A DNA stretch of 64,000 nucleotides, from assembly GCF_000473145.1 (NCBI RefSeq), contig NZ_KI421500.1:3920465-3984464 (forward strand), read 5' to 3'. The translations under genes and the position numbers were made by a program. Of the stretch, positions 43,392 to 50,797 are shown one piece after another (position 1 is the stretch's first letter; each line of letters begins with the position of its first letter). The notes beneath the pieces were generated by a model. That model saw only the letters and a list, made by a program, of their open reading frames with translations, searched no databases and was not told the origin of the DNA. This stretch comes from Leisingera daeponensis DSM 23529 (GTDB lineage Bacteria > Pseudomonadota > Alphaproteobacteria > Rhodobacterales > Rhodobacteraceae).

Positions 43392-45014
43392 ATGTACTGG
43401 GATGTGTTGCCGGCGCTTGGCGGCATCGGCCTCTTTCTGATCGGAATGCTGCTGCTGACCGGCGGTCTCAAGACACTTGCCGGGGCCCGCCTGCGCAGCA
43501 TTCTCGGCCGCTTCACCTCCACCCCCGCCACCGGCGCGGCAACCGGCGCGGTGACCACCGCGGCGATCCAGTCCTCCAGCGCCACCACCGTCGCCGCCGT
43601 CGGCTTTGTCGCCGCCGGGCTGCTGACCTTTCCGCAGGCGCTGGGGATCATCTTCGGTGCCAACATCGGCACCACGATGACCGGCTGGCTGGTCGCCATC
43701 CTGGGCTTCAAGCTCGACCTCGGCCAGGCAATGCTGCCGGTGGTCCTGCTGGGCGCCCTGCTCGCGCTGTCCGGCAGACGCAAGGTCTCCTATCTCGGCC
43801 AGGCGCTGGCGGGCTTCAGCCTGATCTTCATCGGCATCGAGCAGATGAAATCCGGCCTCGACGCGTTTCAGGGCATCGTCACCCCCGCCGATTTTCCCCC
43901 CGACAGCTGGGCAGGCCGCCTGAAACTGGTGGCCCTCGGCGTGCTGATCACCCTGGTCACCCAATCCTCCAGCGCGGGGGTCGCCACCGCCCTGGCCGCG
44001 CTCAGCGCCGGGGCGGTGAATTTCCCGCAGGCGGCGGCGCTGGTCATCGGGATGGACGTCGGCACCACCTTCACCGCGGTTCTGGCGACGCTGGGCGGCG
44101 GCACCATGGCCCGGCGCACCGGCGTTGCGCATGTGGTCTACAACCTGATGACCGGCGCCATGGCGTTCTTCCTGCTCGGGCCGTTTGCCGCCGCGGTGGC
44201 GTATTGGCACGGGACCGCACAGCCGCTGACCGCCCTGGTCGCCTTCCACAGCCTCTTCAACCTCGTGGGCGTGATCCTGATCCTGCCCTTCGCGCGCCCC
44301 TTCGCGCGGCTGATCGAGGTTCTGATCCCGGACCGCGGCGCGGCGCTGACGCAATCGCTGGACCACCTGATCCTGCAGGACCCGGCCGCCGCCACCGCCG
44401 CCGCCAAGGCCACGGTCGACCGTCTTGCCAAGGCAGCCGTCGACTATCTCCGATCCCTCACCGGCGGCGCTGCCGCGGGCGCCAGCAGCGCCCGGCGCGA
44501 CCGCCTCGCCGCCGCCGTGTCGGACACCCGTGCCTATCTCGACAGGATCGATCTGCCCGCCAGCACCAGTCCCGAGTTTGGCGCAATCAAGGGCATGTAC
44601 CACATCCTCGACCATCTGGACCGGCTGCTCTACCGCTGCACCCAGACCGAACGGATCAGCGAGCTGGCGAAGGACCGGCGGCTGCGGCGGCTGACGCGGG
44701 TGCTGGCCCTGGCCACCGCCGGCTTCGAGGACGTCACCCGCCCCGAGCATTGCGAAACCACCCTGAACCGCCTCCGCCGCCTCATGCGGGCCCAGCAGCA
44801 GTCGCAACGCGACCGGCTGATTTCCGAGGCCGCGGACGGCACCCTGCCCGACGACATCGCCTGGACGCGGCTCGATGCGGTCCGCTGGCTGCACCGGGTG
44901 GCCTATCACCTGTGGCGCATGAGGGTGCATCTGAACCTGCTGGACAGCAATGCAGCCGCGGACCTCGGCACCGCGCGCGGCGACGAGGCGCGGCTGGATG
45001 CAGGCCTGGACTGA
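43392..45014 (+). CDS. Na/Pi-cotransporter family protein with PhoU-like tail
   Basis: The 540-residue inner-membrane protein has two copies of the Na/Pi repeat with the QSS motif (TTAAIQSSSATTVAAVGFVAAGLLTFPQALGIIFGANIGTT and LVTQSSSAGVATALAALSAGAVNFPQAAALVIGMDVGTTFTA) and nine or so hydrophobic segments to about 320. A cytoplasmic PhoU-like helical region (about 340-530) follows. It probably imports or exports phosphate with sodium. The ATG at 43392 is chosen; the frame extends far upstream through non-homologous sequence. A half-site only (TCAA at 43332) is seen upstream. Confidence 0.85.
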   Translation: MYWDVLPALGGIGLFLIGMLLLTGGLKTLAGARLRSILGRFTSTPATGAATGAVTTAAIQSSSATTVAAVGFVAAGLLTFPQALGIIFGANIGTTMTGWLVAILGFKLDLGQAMLPVVLLGALLALSGRRKVSYLGQALAGFSLIFIGIEQMKSGLDAFQGIVTPADFPPDSWAGRLKLVALGVLITLVTQSSSAGVATALAALSAGAVNFPQAAALVIGMDVGTTFTAVLATLGGGTMARRTGVAHVVYNLMTGAMAFFLLGPFAAAVAYWHGTAQPLTALVAFHSLFNLVGVILILPFARPFARLIEVLIPDRGAALTQSLDHLILQDPAAATAAAKATVDRLAKAAVDYLRSLTGGAAAGASSARRDRLAAAVSDTRAYLDRIDLPASTSPEFGAIKGMYHILDHLDRLLYRCTQTERISELAKDRRLRRLTRVLALATAGFEDVTRPEHCETTLNRLRRLMRAQQQSQRDRLISEAADGTLPDDIAWTRLDAVRWLHRVAYHLWRMRVHLNLLDSNAAADLGTARGDEARLDAGLD

Positions 45015-45065
45015 GACCCGCACCGAGGCCCGCACCGGTCCGCCGCCTGGCGGCGGCGCAGGAAC

Positions 45066-45108
45066 TTGAGGCAGATTAAAGCCGCGCCCTGCCGCAGCCC
45101 GCTATACT
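45066..45108 (+). promoter_or_regulatory. FNR-type box and -10 for the cytochrome c gene
   Basis: TTGA-GGCAGA-TTAA is at 45066-45079 and TATACT, a near-consensus -10, at 45103-45108, 30.5 bases from the centre. The GTG start follows at 45158. Confidence 0.65.
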
Positions 45109-45157
45109 CGCCCCAGCCACAGAGGCAGCCACGGGGCGGCAGAGAAGGAGAAAAGCA

Positions 45158-45562
45158 GTGTTCTTTCGCGCGATGATCTTGATATGTGCAGCCGCTGGCA
45201 CCGCCAGCGCGCAGGAGCCGGACCCGAAGGACGGGCGGGATCTGTACCGGACCTATTGCTGGCAGTGCCATGGCCGCGAGGCCACCGGAAACGGCCCGAT
45301 GGCAGAGATGCTGGCCATCGAAACACCGGACCTCACCCGCCTGGCGGCCCGCAACGGCGGCACCTTCCCGCTGGAGGCCGTCGCCCGCCAGGTCGATGGC
45401 CGCGCGCCGGTGCTCGCCCACGGCGGCGAGATGCCGCTGTTCGGCCCGGTTCTGGACTCCGACCAGCAGGTCGCGCTGGCCTTGCCCAGCGGCCAGCCGA
45501 TGATGACCGGCCTGCCGCTGGCCAATCTCATCACCTATCTGCAATCGGTGCAGACCGAATAA
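45158..45562 (+). CDS. Periplasmic monohaem cytochrome c
   Basis: The 134-residue protein has a signal peptide (cleavage after ASA, residue 18) and one haem site CWQCH at 34-38 in the pattern GRDLYRTYCWQCHGREATGNGPMAEML. A Met ligand candidate lies in GGEMPLFGPVL. It resembles class I cytochromes that serve as electron shuttles. The GTG start at 45158 has AGAAGGAG about six bases upstream. A single-gene unit with a strong FNR-type promoter, suggesting a role in microaerobic or anaerobic respiration. Confidence 0.84.
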   Translation: MFFRAMILICAAAGTASAQEPDPKDGRDLYRTYCWQCHGREATGNGPMAEMLAIETPDLTRLAARNGGTFPLEAVARQVDGRAPVLAHGGEMPLFGPVLDSDQQVALALPSGQPMMTGLPLANLITYLQSVQTE

Positions 45563-45623
45563 CCCGGACCTGTCCGCACTCCCGCGGATGATGCGGCGCC
45601 GGGCCTTGCCAGCCCCGCGCCGA

Positions 45624-45664
45624 TTGAGCGGCATCAATCGGTGCGCAGCGATTCATGGCATTAT
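45624..45664 (+). promoter_or_regulatory. FNR-type box and -10 for ppsA
   Basis: The perfect-arm box TTGA-GCGGCA-TCAA is at 45624-45637 and CATTAT at 45659-45664, 28.5 bases from the centre. Transcription would start near 45671, which rules out the ATG at 45663 and supports the start at 45696. Confidence 0.65.
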
Positions 45665-45695
45665 GGACCGGCCCGCACAGGACCGGAGACACCAG

Positions 45696-48077
45696 ATGCC
45701 CCACCCCGCCCCGCCCGTGATCAGCTTCGACCAGGTGAACCGCGCCGATACCGGCCTGGTCGGCGGCAAGAACGCCTCTCTGGGCGAGATGATCCAGGCG
45801 CTCGGCGCCAAGGGCATCCGCGTGCCGCCGGGGTTCGCCACCACCGCCGCGGCCTACCGCGATTACCTGTCCGCCAATAAGCTGGAGGCCCGGATCCGCC
45901 AGCAGCTCGGCGCGCTGGACGCAGGCCGGACGGACTTGCCCAAGGCGGGCAAGGCGATCCGCTCGCTGATCCTGGCCGGAAACTGGCCCGCCCGCACCGC
46001 GCAGGCGATCCTCGCTCAATACCGCAGCCTCAGCGCCGCGGCGGGACAGCCGGACCTGCCGGTCGCCGTGCGCTCCAGCGCCACCGCCGAGGATCTGCCG
46101 GAGGCCAGTTTCGCAGGCCAGCAGGAGACCTTCCTGAACGTGCGCGGCGAACAGGCGCTGCTGGAGGCCTGCCGCAAATGCTTTGCCTCGCTGTTCACCG
46201 ACCGGGCGATCTCCTACCGCCGGATCCACGGCTTCGACCACATGCAGGTGGCGCTGTCGGTCGGGGTTCAGCAGATGGTGCGCGCCGATACCGGCGGCGC
46301 CGGGGTGATGTTCTCGATCGACACCGAATCCGGCTTTCCCGATGCGGTCCTGATCAACGCCGCCTGGGGCCTGGGTGAAAACGTGGTGCAGGGTGCCGTG
46401 GACCCGGACGAATACCAGGTCTTCAAACCCTTTCTCGGCACCCCCGGCCTGACCCCGATCCTGGAAAAACGGCTGGGCGCCAAGGCCGTCAAGATGATCC
46501 AGGACCGCGACGGCAGCCCGCGCAACGTGCCCGCCTCCAAGGCCGAGCGGGCGCAATACGTGCTCAGCGACGCGGAAATCCTGACCCTCGCCCGCCAGGC
46601 CAAGGTGATCGAGGACCACTATGGCTGCCCGATGGACATGGAATGGGCCCGCGACGGCGCCGGCGGCCCGATCTTCATCGTCCAGGCCCGCCCCGAAACC
46701 GTGCAGTCGCGCGCCGCCCCCGGCACCCTGCGCTCCTACGCGGTGACGGATCCGGGGCCGGTGCTGCTGACCGGGCTCAGCGTCGGCAGCGGCGCGGTCG
46801 CGGGCCGGGTGTCGATCATCGAAAGCGCCGATGACATAGGCCGCTTCGTGGACGGCTCGGTGCTGGTGACCGGCACCACCGATCCGGACTGGGTGCCGGT
46901 GATGAAACGCGCCGCCGCCATCGTGACCGACCACGGCGGCCGCACCTCCCACGCCGCCATCATCAGCCGCGAGCTGGGCCTGCCCGCCATCGTCGGCTGC
47001 GGCAACGCCACCGAGGTTCTGCACGACCAGCAGGACGTCACCGTCTCCTGCGCCGGCGGCGAACAGGGCGTGGTGACCGAAGGCCTGTCGCAGATCGCCG
47101 TCACCGAGGAGTCGCTGGCCGGCCTGCCCCGCCCCAAGACCCAGATCATGCTCAACCTCGCGAACCCCGGCGCCGCGCTGCGCTGGTGGCGGCTGCCGGT
47201 GGACGGCGTCGGGCTGGCGCGGATGGAATTCGTGATCAGCAACGCGGTGCGCGTCCACCCGATGGCGCTGGCCCGCTTCGATCAGGTGACCGACCCAAAA
47301 ACCCGCGCCGCCATCGAGGCGCTGACCGCAGGCTACAACCCCAGGACCGGATACTTCGTTGACCGCCTCGCCCGCGGCCTGTCGCGCATCGCCGCCTTCT
47401 GCCACCCCAAGCCGGTGATCATCCGGATGAGCGATTTCAAAACCAACGAATATGCCGACCTCCTGGGCGGTCAAGCCTTCGAGCCCGCAGAGGAGAACCC
47501 GATGATCGGCTTCCGCGGCGCCTGCCGCTACTACTCAGATGAGTACCGCGACGGCTTCGCGCTGGAATGCCAGGCAATTGCCCGGCTGCGCGGCCAGATG
47601 GGGTTCAGGAACGTGATCGTGATGATTCCGTTCTGCCGCACCCCGGAAGAAGCCGACAAGGTGCTGGCGGTGATGGCAGAGCACGGCCTGAAACGCGGCC
47701 AGGACGGGCTGGAGGTCTACGTCATGTGCGAAATCCCCTCCAACGTCCTGCGCGCGGCGGAGTTCGCCGAACGCTTCGACGGCTTCTCCATCGGCTCCAA
47801 CGACCTGACCCAGCTCACACTCGGCATCGACCGCGACTCCGGCGCGCTGGCAGACCTGTTCCGCGAGGACGACCCGGCAGTGCTGTGGATGATCGAAACG
47901 GTGATCCGCGAGGCGCACAAGGCGGGGTCCAAGGTCGGCTTCTGTGGCCAGGCGCCCAGCAACAACCCGGACTATGCCCGCCGCCTGGTGGCGTTCGGCA
48001 TCGACAGCATCTCGGTCACCCCCGACAGCTTCGTCCAGGTCCTGCGCAACGCCGCCAAGGCCGAGGACGCAGGCTAG
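45696..48077 (+). CDS. ppsA: Phosphoenolpyruvate synthase (pyruvate, water dikinase)
   Basis: The 793-residue enzyme converts pyruvate and ATP to phosphoenolpyruvate, AMP and phosphate. The N-terminal ATP-grasp domain opens ISFDQVNRADTGLVGGKNASLGEMIQ. The phosphohistidine domain has TDHGGRTSHAAIISRELGLPAIVGCG, with the catalytic His near 419. The C-terminal TIM barrel has GFRGACRYYS, SIGSNDLTQLTLGIDRDS and GFCGQAPSN. The length is normal for PpsA. The ATG at 45696 has GGAG eight bases upstream. Its end overlaps the convergent pfkB-family gene by 4 bases. Under the FNR-type promoter it would favour gluconeogenic flow when oxygen is short. Confidence 0.93.
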   Translation: MPHPAPPVISFDQVNRADTGLVGGKNASLGEMIQALGAKGIRVPPGFATTAAAYRDYLSANKLEARIRQQLGALDAGRTDLPKAGKAIRSLILAGNWPARTAQAILAQYRSLSAAAGQPDLPVAVRSSATAEDLPEASFAGQQETFLNVRGEQALLEACRKCFASLFTDRAISYRRIHGFDHMQVALSVGVQQMVRADTGGAGVMFSIDTESGFPDAVLINAAWGLGENVVQGAVDPDEYQVFKPFLGTPGLTPILEKRLGAKAVKMIQDRDGSPRNVPASKAERAQYVLSDAEILTLARQAKVIEDHYGCPMDMEWARDGAGGPIFIVQARPETVQSRAAPGTLRSYAVTDPGPVLLTGLSVGSGAVAGRVSIIESADDIGRFVDGSVLVTGTTDPDWVPVMKRAAAIVTDHGGRTSHAAIISRELGLPAIVGCGNATEVLHDQQDVTVSCAGGEQGVVTEGLSQIAVTEESLAGLPRPKTQIMLNLANPGAALRWWRLPVDGVGLARMEFVISNAVRVHPMALARFDQVTDPKTRAAIEALTAGYNPRTGYFVDRLARGLSRIAAFCHPKPVIIRMSDFKTNEYADLLGGQAFEPAEENPMIGFRGACRYYSDEYRDGFALECQAIARLRGQMGFRNVIVMIPFCRTPEEADKVLAVMAEHGLKRGQDGLEVYVMCEIPSNVLRAAEFAERFDGFSIGSNDLTQLTLGIDRDSGALADLFREDDPAVLWMIETVIREAHKAGSKVGFCGQAPSNNPDYARRLVAFGIDSISVTPDSFVQVLRNAAKAEDAG

Positions 48078-49021
48078 ACCGCCTGTACCTCGCACTGCGG
48101 CAGCAGCGCCTCCACCGCACCGCGCTCAAACAGCGCGGTGCCTTCGGTCGCAACCGTGGCGCTGGCCGCGGCCACCCCCCAGCGCAGCGCCTGATCCAGC
48201 GCCGCGCCGCGCGACAGCGCCAGCGTCAGCGCCCCGGTAAAGGCATCCCCTGCCCCGATCTTGCTTTGCACCTCGACCAAAGGCGCGCGGCAGAAAAACC
48301 GCTGCTCCCGTGTGGCCAGAACCGAGCCTTCGGCCCCGCGCCCGCCCACCACGATCTCCGCCACGCCGCGCGCGATCAGGTCCTGGGCAAACGCCAGGCT
48401 GTCCGCAACCGACGCCAGCGGGTGCCCCGCCGCCTGCTCCGCCTCCCGCTGGTCAAGCCGCAGCAGATGCACCGGCCTGCCGGGCGCGGCCAGCAGATGC
48501 GCCAGCGCCGCCTTGGAGGTATCGACCACCAGCCTGCCCGTGCGCGGCGCAACCGCCTCCAGCACCTGATACGGGAAATCATCGGCCAGCCCCGGCGTCA
48601 CGCCGCCGCTCAGCACCACATAGCCCCCCTGCGGCGCGGCCTGCGCAATCGCGCTTAGCAGCCGGGCGCCGTCCTCCGCCGTCATCGTCTCGCCCGGAAC
48701 GCTGAAGCGGTATTGCTCGCCGGTGGTCTCATCGGTCACGGCAAAGCTTTGGCGGGTTTCGCCCGGCACATGGACCGCCACCGCCAGCACGTCCTCCGCC
48801 ACCAGCAGCTGCAACAGCTGCTCGCCCATGGCGCCGCCGACCGCGACCAGCGCCGTCACCTCGCCGCCCAGCCTGCGGATCGCGCGGGCCGCGTTCACCC
48901 CGCCGCCGCCGGGATCCACCCGCGGTGCCTTGCAATACAGCTTGGGGCCCGCCACCACCCGCTCGATCGAGGTCGCCAGATCGACCGCCGGGTTCAATGT
49001 GATCGTCAGAATCCGGGACAT
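48074..49021 (-). CDS. PfkB-family sugar-phosphate kinase (phosphofructokinase-like)
   Basis: The 315-residue kinase starts MSRILTITLNPAVDLATSIERVVAGPKLYCKAPRVDPGGGGVNAARAIRRLGG, the pattern shared by PfkB (6-phosphofructokinase II), FruK and tagatose-6-phosphate kinase. The anion-hole/catalytic base motif is SKIGAGDAFTGAL. Fructose 6-phosphate is a likely substrate, which would counterbalance the gluconeogenic PpsA encoded next to it, but 1-phosphofructokinase cannot be excluded. It is the third gene of the unit 49979 to 48074, driven by an FNR-type box at 50040-50053. Confidence 0.85.
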   Translation of the reverse strand: MSRILTITLNPAVDLATSIERVVAGPKLYCKAPRVDPGGGGVNAARAIRRLGGEVTALVAVGGAMGEQLLQLLVAEDVLAVAVHVPGETRQSFAVTDETTGEQYRFSVPGETMTAEDGARLLSAIAQAAPQGGYVVLSGGVTPGLADDFPYQVLEAVAPRTGRLVVDTSKAALAHLLAAPGRPVHLLRLDQREAEQAAGHPLASVADSLAFAQDLIARGVAEIVVGGRGAEGSVLATREQRFFCRAPLVEVQSKIGAGDAFTGALTLALSRGAALDQALRWGVAAASATVATEGTALFERGAVEALLPQCEVQAV

Positions 49022-49073
49022 CCGCTTCCTTTCCCTGGCAGCACGCAGGGCCGCCGAACCGGGCCGCGCATGG

Positions 49074-49445
49074 TCATTCCGTCTTCAGGATCATCGCCAG
49101 CCGCAGCACCGCCGCCAGGATCGCCTGCGACAGAACCGGCGACTGGCCCACCCCGATCGCCGCATCATTGTCGCGGGCGTCGTTCTCCCGCAAGGTGCAA
49201 TGCCAGCGCCCGTGCTTGCCATAGGCGCGGCCGCGGATATGCACGTCCCAATCCGGAAAGGCGTCGTCGGCCACATGCATCGCCCCGTCCGCGGTGCTGA
49301 TCCGCTGCGCCGCGTGCTCATCGTCCGGCACCGCATCCGGCAGCAGAAACGCCAGCGCATGCAGCACGCCGTCGAAATCCGCCAGGGTCAGATCCGGCTG
49401 GCTCTCCAGCCGGCCGATCAGGATTTCCAGTTCCGGGTCTTGCAT
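49074..49445 (-). CDS. Conserved hypothetical protein
   Basis: The 123-residue soluble protein has no motif I recognise. Visible features: an acidic helical N-terminus (MQDPELEILIGRLESQPDLTLADFDGVLHALAFLLPDAVPDD), a central strand-rich part with DWDVHIRGRAYGKHGRWHCTLREND, and a hydrophobic last helix QAILAAVLRLAMILKTE. It lies between the CPRC protein and the PfkB kinase, 24 and 52 bases from them, so it belongs to the FNR-box operon. The ATG at 49445 has GGGAGG upstream. Confidence 0.6.
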   Translation of the reverse strand: MQDPELEILIGRLESQPDLTLADFDGVLHALAFLLPDAVPDDEHAAQRISTADGAMHVADDAFPDWDVHIRGRAYGKHGRWHCTLRENDARDNDAAIGVGQSPVLSQAILAAVLRLAMILKTE

Positions 49446-49469
49446 AACAACCTCCCGTTGCGTGACGCG

Positions 49470-49979
49470 TTAAATGATCTCGGCGACGCCGATGACATAA
49501 TTCTTTCCATAGGCCCGGGCGCATCTGGGGCAGGTCGTGTAAAACATGTAGATGCGCCCCGCGATCTTGCCGTCCGCTTCGGCGGCAACCTCCATGTCAT
49601 GCATCCAGTCTCTGGCCCGGCGGTACGGGCCTTCGAACACCCGGGTCAGGAAGTCGCCGGTGATCTCCTTCATTTCTTCGCCGGGCACCCTTCCGGTCAC
49701 CGCAAAGAAATGCTCCGCTTCCGCCTGCGACAGATCCCGGCTGAGGACCAGATAGCCCTCGGGGTCCTGCGCGCCGGCGTCGTCGATATGCTTCTGCACC
49801 CGCGCAAAGACCGTTCCCATGTTCAGCGGGATATGCAGCAGGCTGCGCGTTTTCGCGCGCACAAACGGCTTTTTCTCGAAATGCAGGTGGCGGCCGTCCC
49901 ACCCCTGCGGCTTGAATCTGGGGCAGCAGCCGGTGGTGTTGTCGCTCATGTCCATCTTTGGCAGGCAATTGGTCTCCAT
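49470..49979 (-). CDS. Conserved cysteine-containing protein of unknown function
   Basis: The 169-residue soluble protein begins METNCLPKMDMSDNTTGCCPRFKPQGWDGRHLHFEKKPFVRAKTRSLLHIPLNMGTVFARVQKHIDDAG and ends YMFYTTCPRCARAYGKNYVIGVAEII. The paired cysteines (CCPRF near 18 and CPRC near 151) look like a metal or disulfide site. The HLHFEKKPFVRA and IPLNMG segments are strongly patterned, as in a conserved family, but I cannot name a reaction. First gene of the operon with the 123-residue protein and PfkB, directly behind an FNR-type promoter. Confidence 0.6.
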   Translation of the reverse strand: METNCLPKMDMSDNTTGCCPRFKPQGWDGRHLHFEKKPFVRAKTRSLLHIPLNMGTVFARVQKHIDDAGAQDPEGYLVLSRDLSQAEAEHFFAVTGRVPGEEMKEITGDFLTRVFEGPYRRARDWMHDMEVAAEADGKIAGRIYMFYTTCPRCARAYGKNYVIGVAEII

Positions 49980-50012
49980 GCCTCTCTCCTCCCGGTCTCC
50001 CGTGCCGCCGCC

Positions 50013-50053
50013 AGTCTAGGGCCGCTGCGGCGCGCCGAAATGATTTGCATCAA
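50013..50053 (-). promoter_or_regulatory. FNR-type box and -10 for the CPRC/PfkB operon
   Basis: The plus strand reads ATGA-TTTGCA-TCAA at 50040-50053. On the minus strand TAGACT (50018-50013) starts 28.5 bases from the centre. It sits just 3 bases past the end of the Usp gene at 50057. Confidence 0.6.
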
Positions 50054-50056
50054 TCC

Positions 50057-50797
50057 TCAGCCGCCGCTGCGCAGGACCAGCGGGCAGCGCGCCGCCTCCT
50101 GGATGCGGGCCGGCGGCGGCAGCCCCGCCAGCGGCGCCGCCACGATCACCGCAACCGGGCTCATATGCTCAAGCTGCCGCAGCAGCACCTCCGGCCTTGC
50201 GCACAGCCGGGTTTCCGCCACATCGCCCGGCGGCCAGGCAGGCGCGGCGGCCGGGCCGGGCTGCGCCTCCGGCGCGCAGGCCACCAGCGCCACCAGCGGC
50301 TTGCGGGCGCTGCGCGCCAGCCGCAGCGCAAAGCCCGGCACCGCCTGCCCTTCCGCCAGGATCACGGCAATGCAGCCTGACGCGGGCAGGATCGGCTTGA
50401 ACCCGGAAATCAGGATATCACCCGCCGCCGCAAAGCGGCGCAGCTCCTCCTGCAGATGCCCCTCCGCCTCGCTGAACGAGCTGACCAGCGCCGCCGCCTT
50501 GGCCCGCCGCGCCAGCAGCCCCTCGAACCGCCGGGCATCCGCCTGGAACGCCCGGGCCAGCGCGCCCGCGGTCAGCCCGGTCTCCCGCTGCCCCGAGTAG
50601 GACACCACCCGCGAATGCGCATATCCCGCGGCCAGAAGCGCCGTCTCGCGGACAAACACCCCGTGCAGCTCCGCCCCCGTCTGGCGCGCCAGATCCAGCG
50701 CCAGCGCCAGCGCCGCCTCCGCATCCGGATAGCAGCTGGCGCCCAGGATCACCCTCAGACGCCCCCCCTGCCCCGCCTTTTCCGCATCACTTCGCAT
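50057..50797 (-). CDS. Usp-like protein, divergent two-domain type
   Basis: The 246-residue protein has Usp-like strands (LRVILGASCYPDAEAALALALDLARQTGAELHGVFVRET) but lacks a recognisable GxxG(S/T) ATP loop; the ending is ARIQEAARCPLVLRSGG. It is the most divergent of the six Usp-like proteins. The ATG at 50797 overlaps the end of the Lon-like gene by 11 bases, so it is the third gene of the adh-lon-usp operon. Function is inferred only from fold and context. Confidence 0.65.
   Translation of the reverse strand: MRSDAEKAGQGGRLRVILGASCYPDAEAALALALDLARQTGAELHGVFVRETALLAAGYAHSRVVSYSGQRETGLTAGALARAFQADARRFEGLLARRAKAAALVSSFSEAEGHLQEELRRFAAAGDILISGFKPILPASGCIAVILAEGQAVPGFALRLARSARKPLVALVACAPEAQPGPAAAPAWPPGDVAETRLCARPEVLLRQLEHMSPVAVIVAAPLAGLPPPARIQEAARCPLVLRSGG

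Noticed and set aside
45663..45695. ATG at 45663 as the ppsA start
   Set aside because: It falls within the predicted -10 and before the expected transcription start. The ATG at 45696 has GGAG at the right distance.
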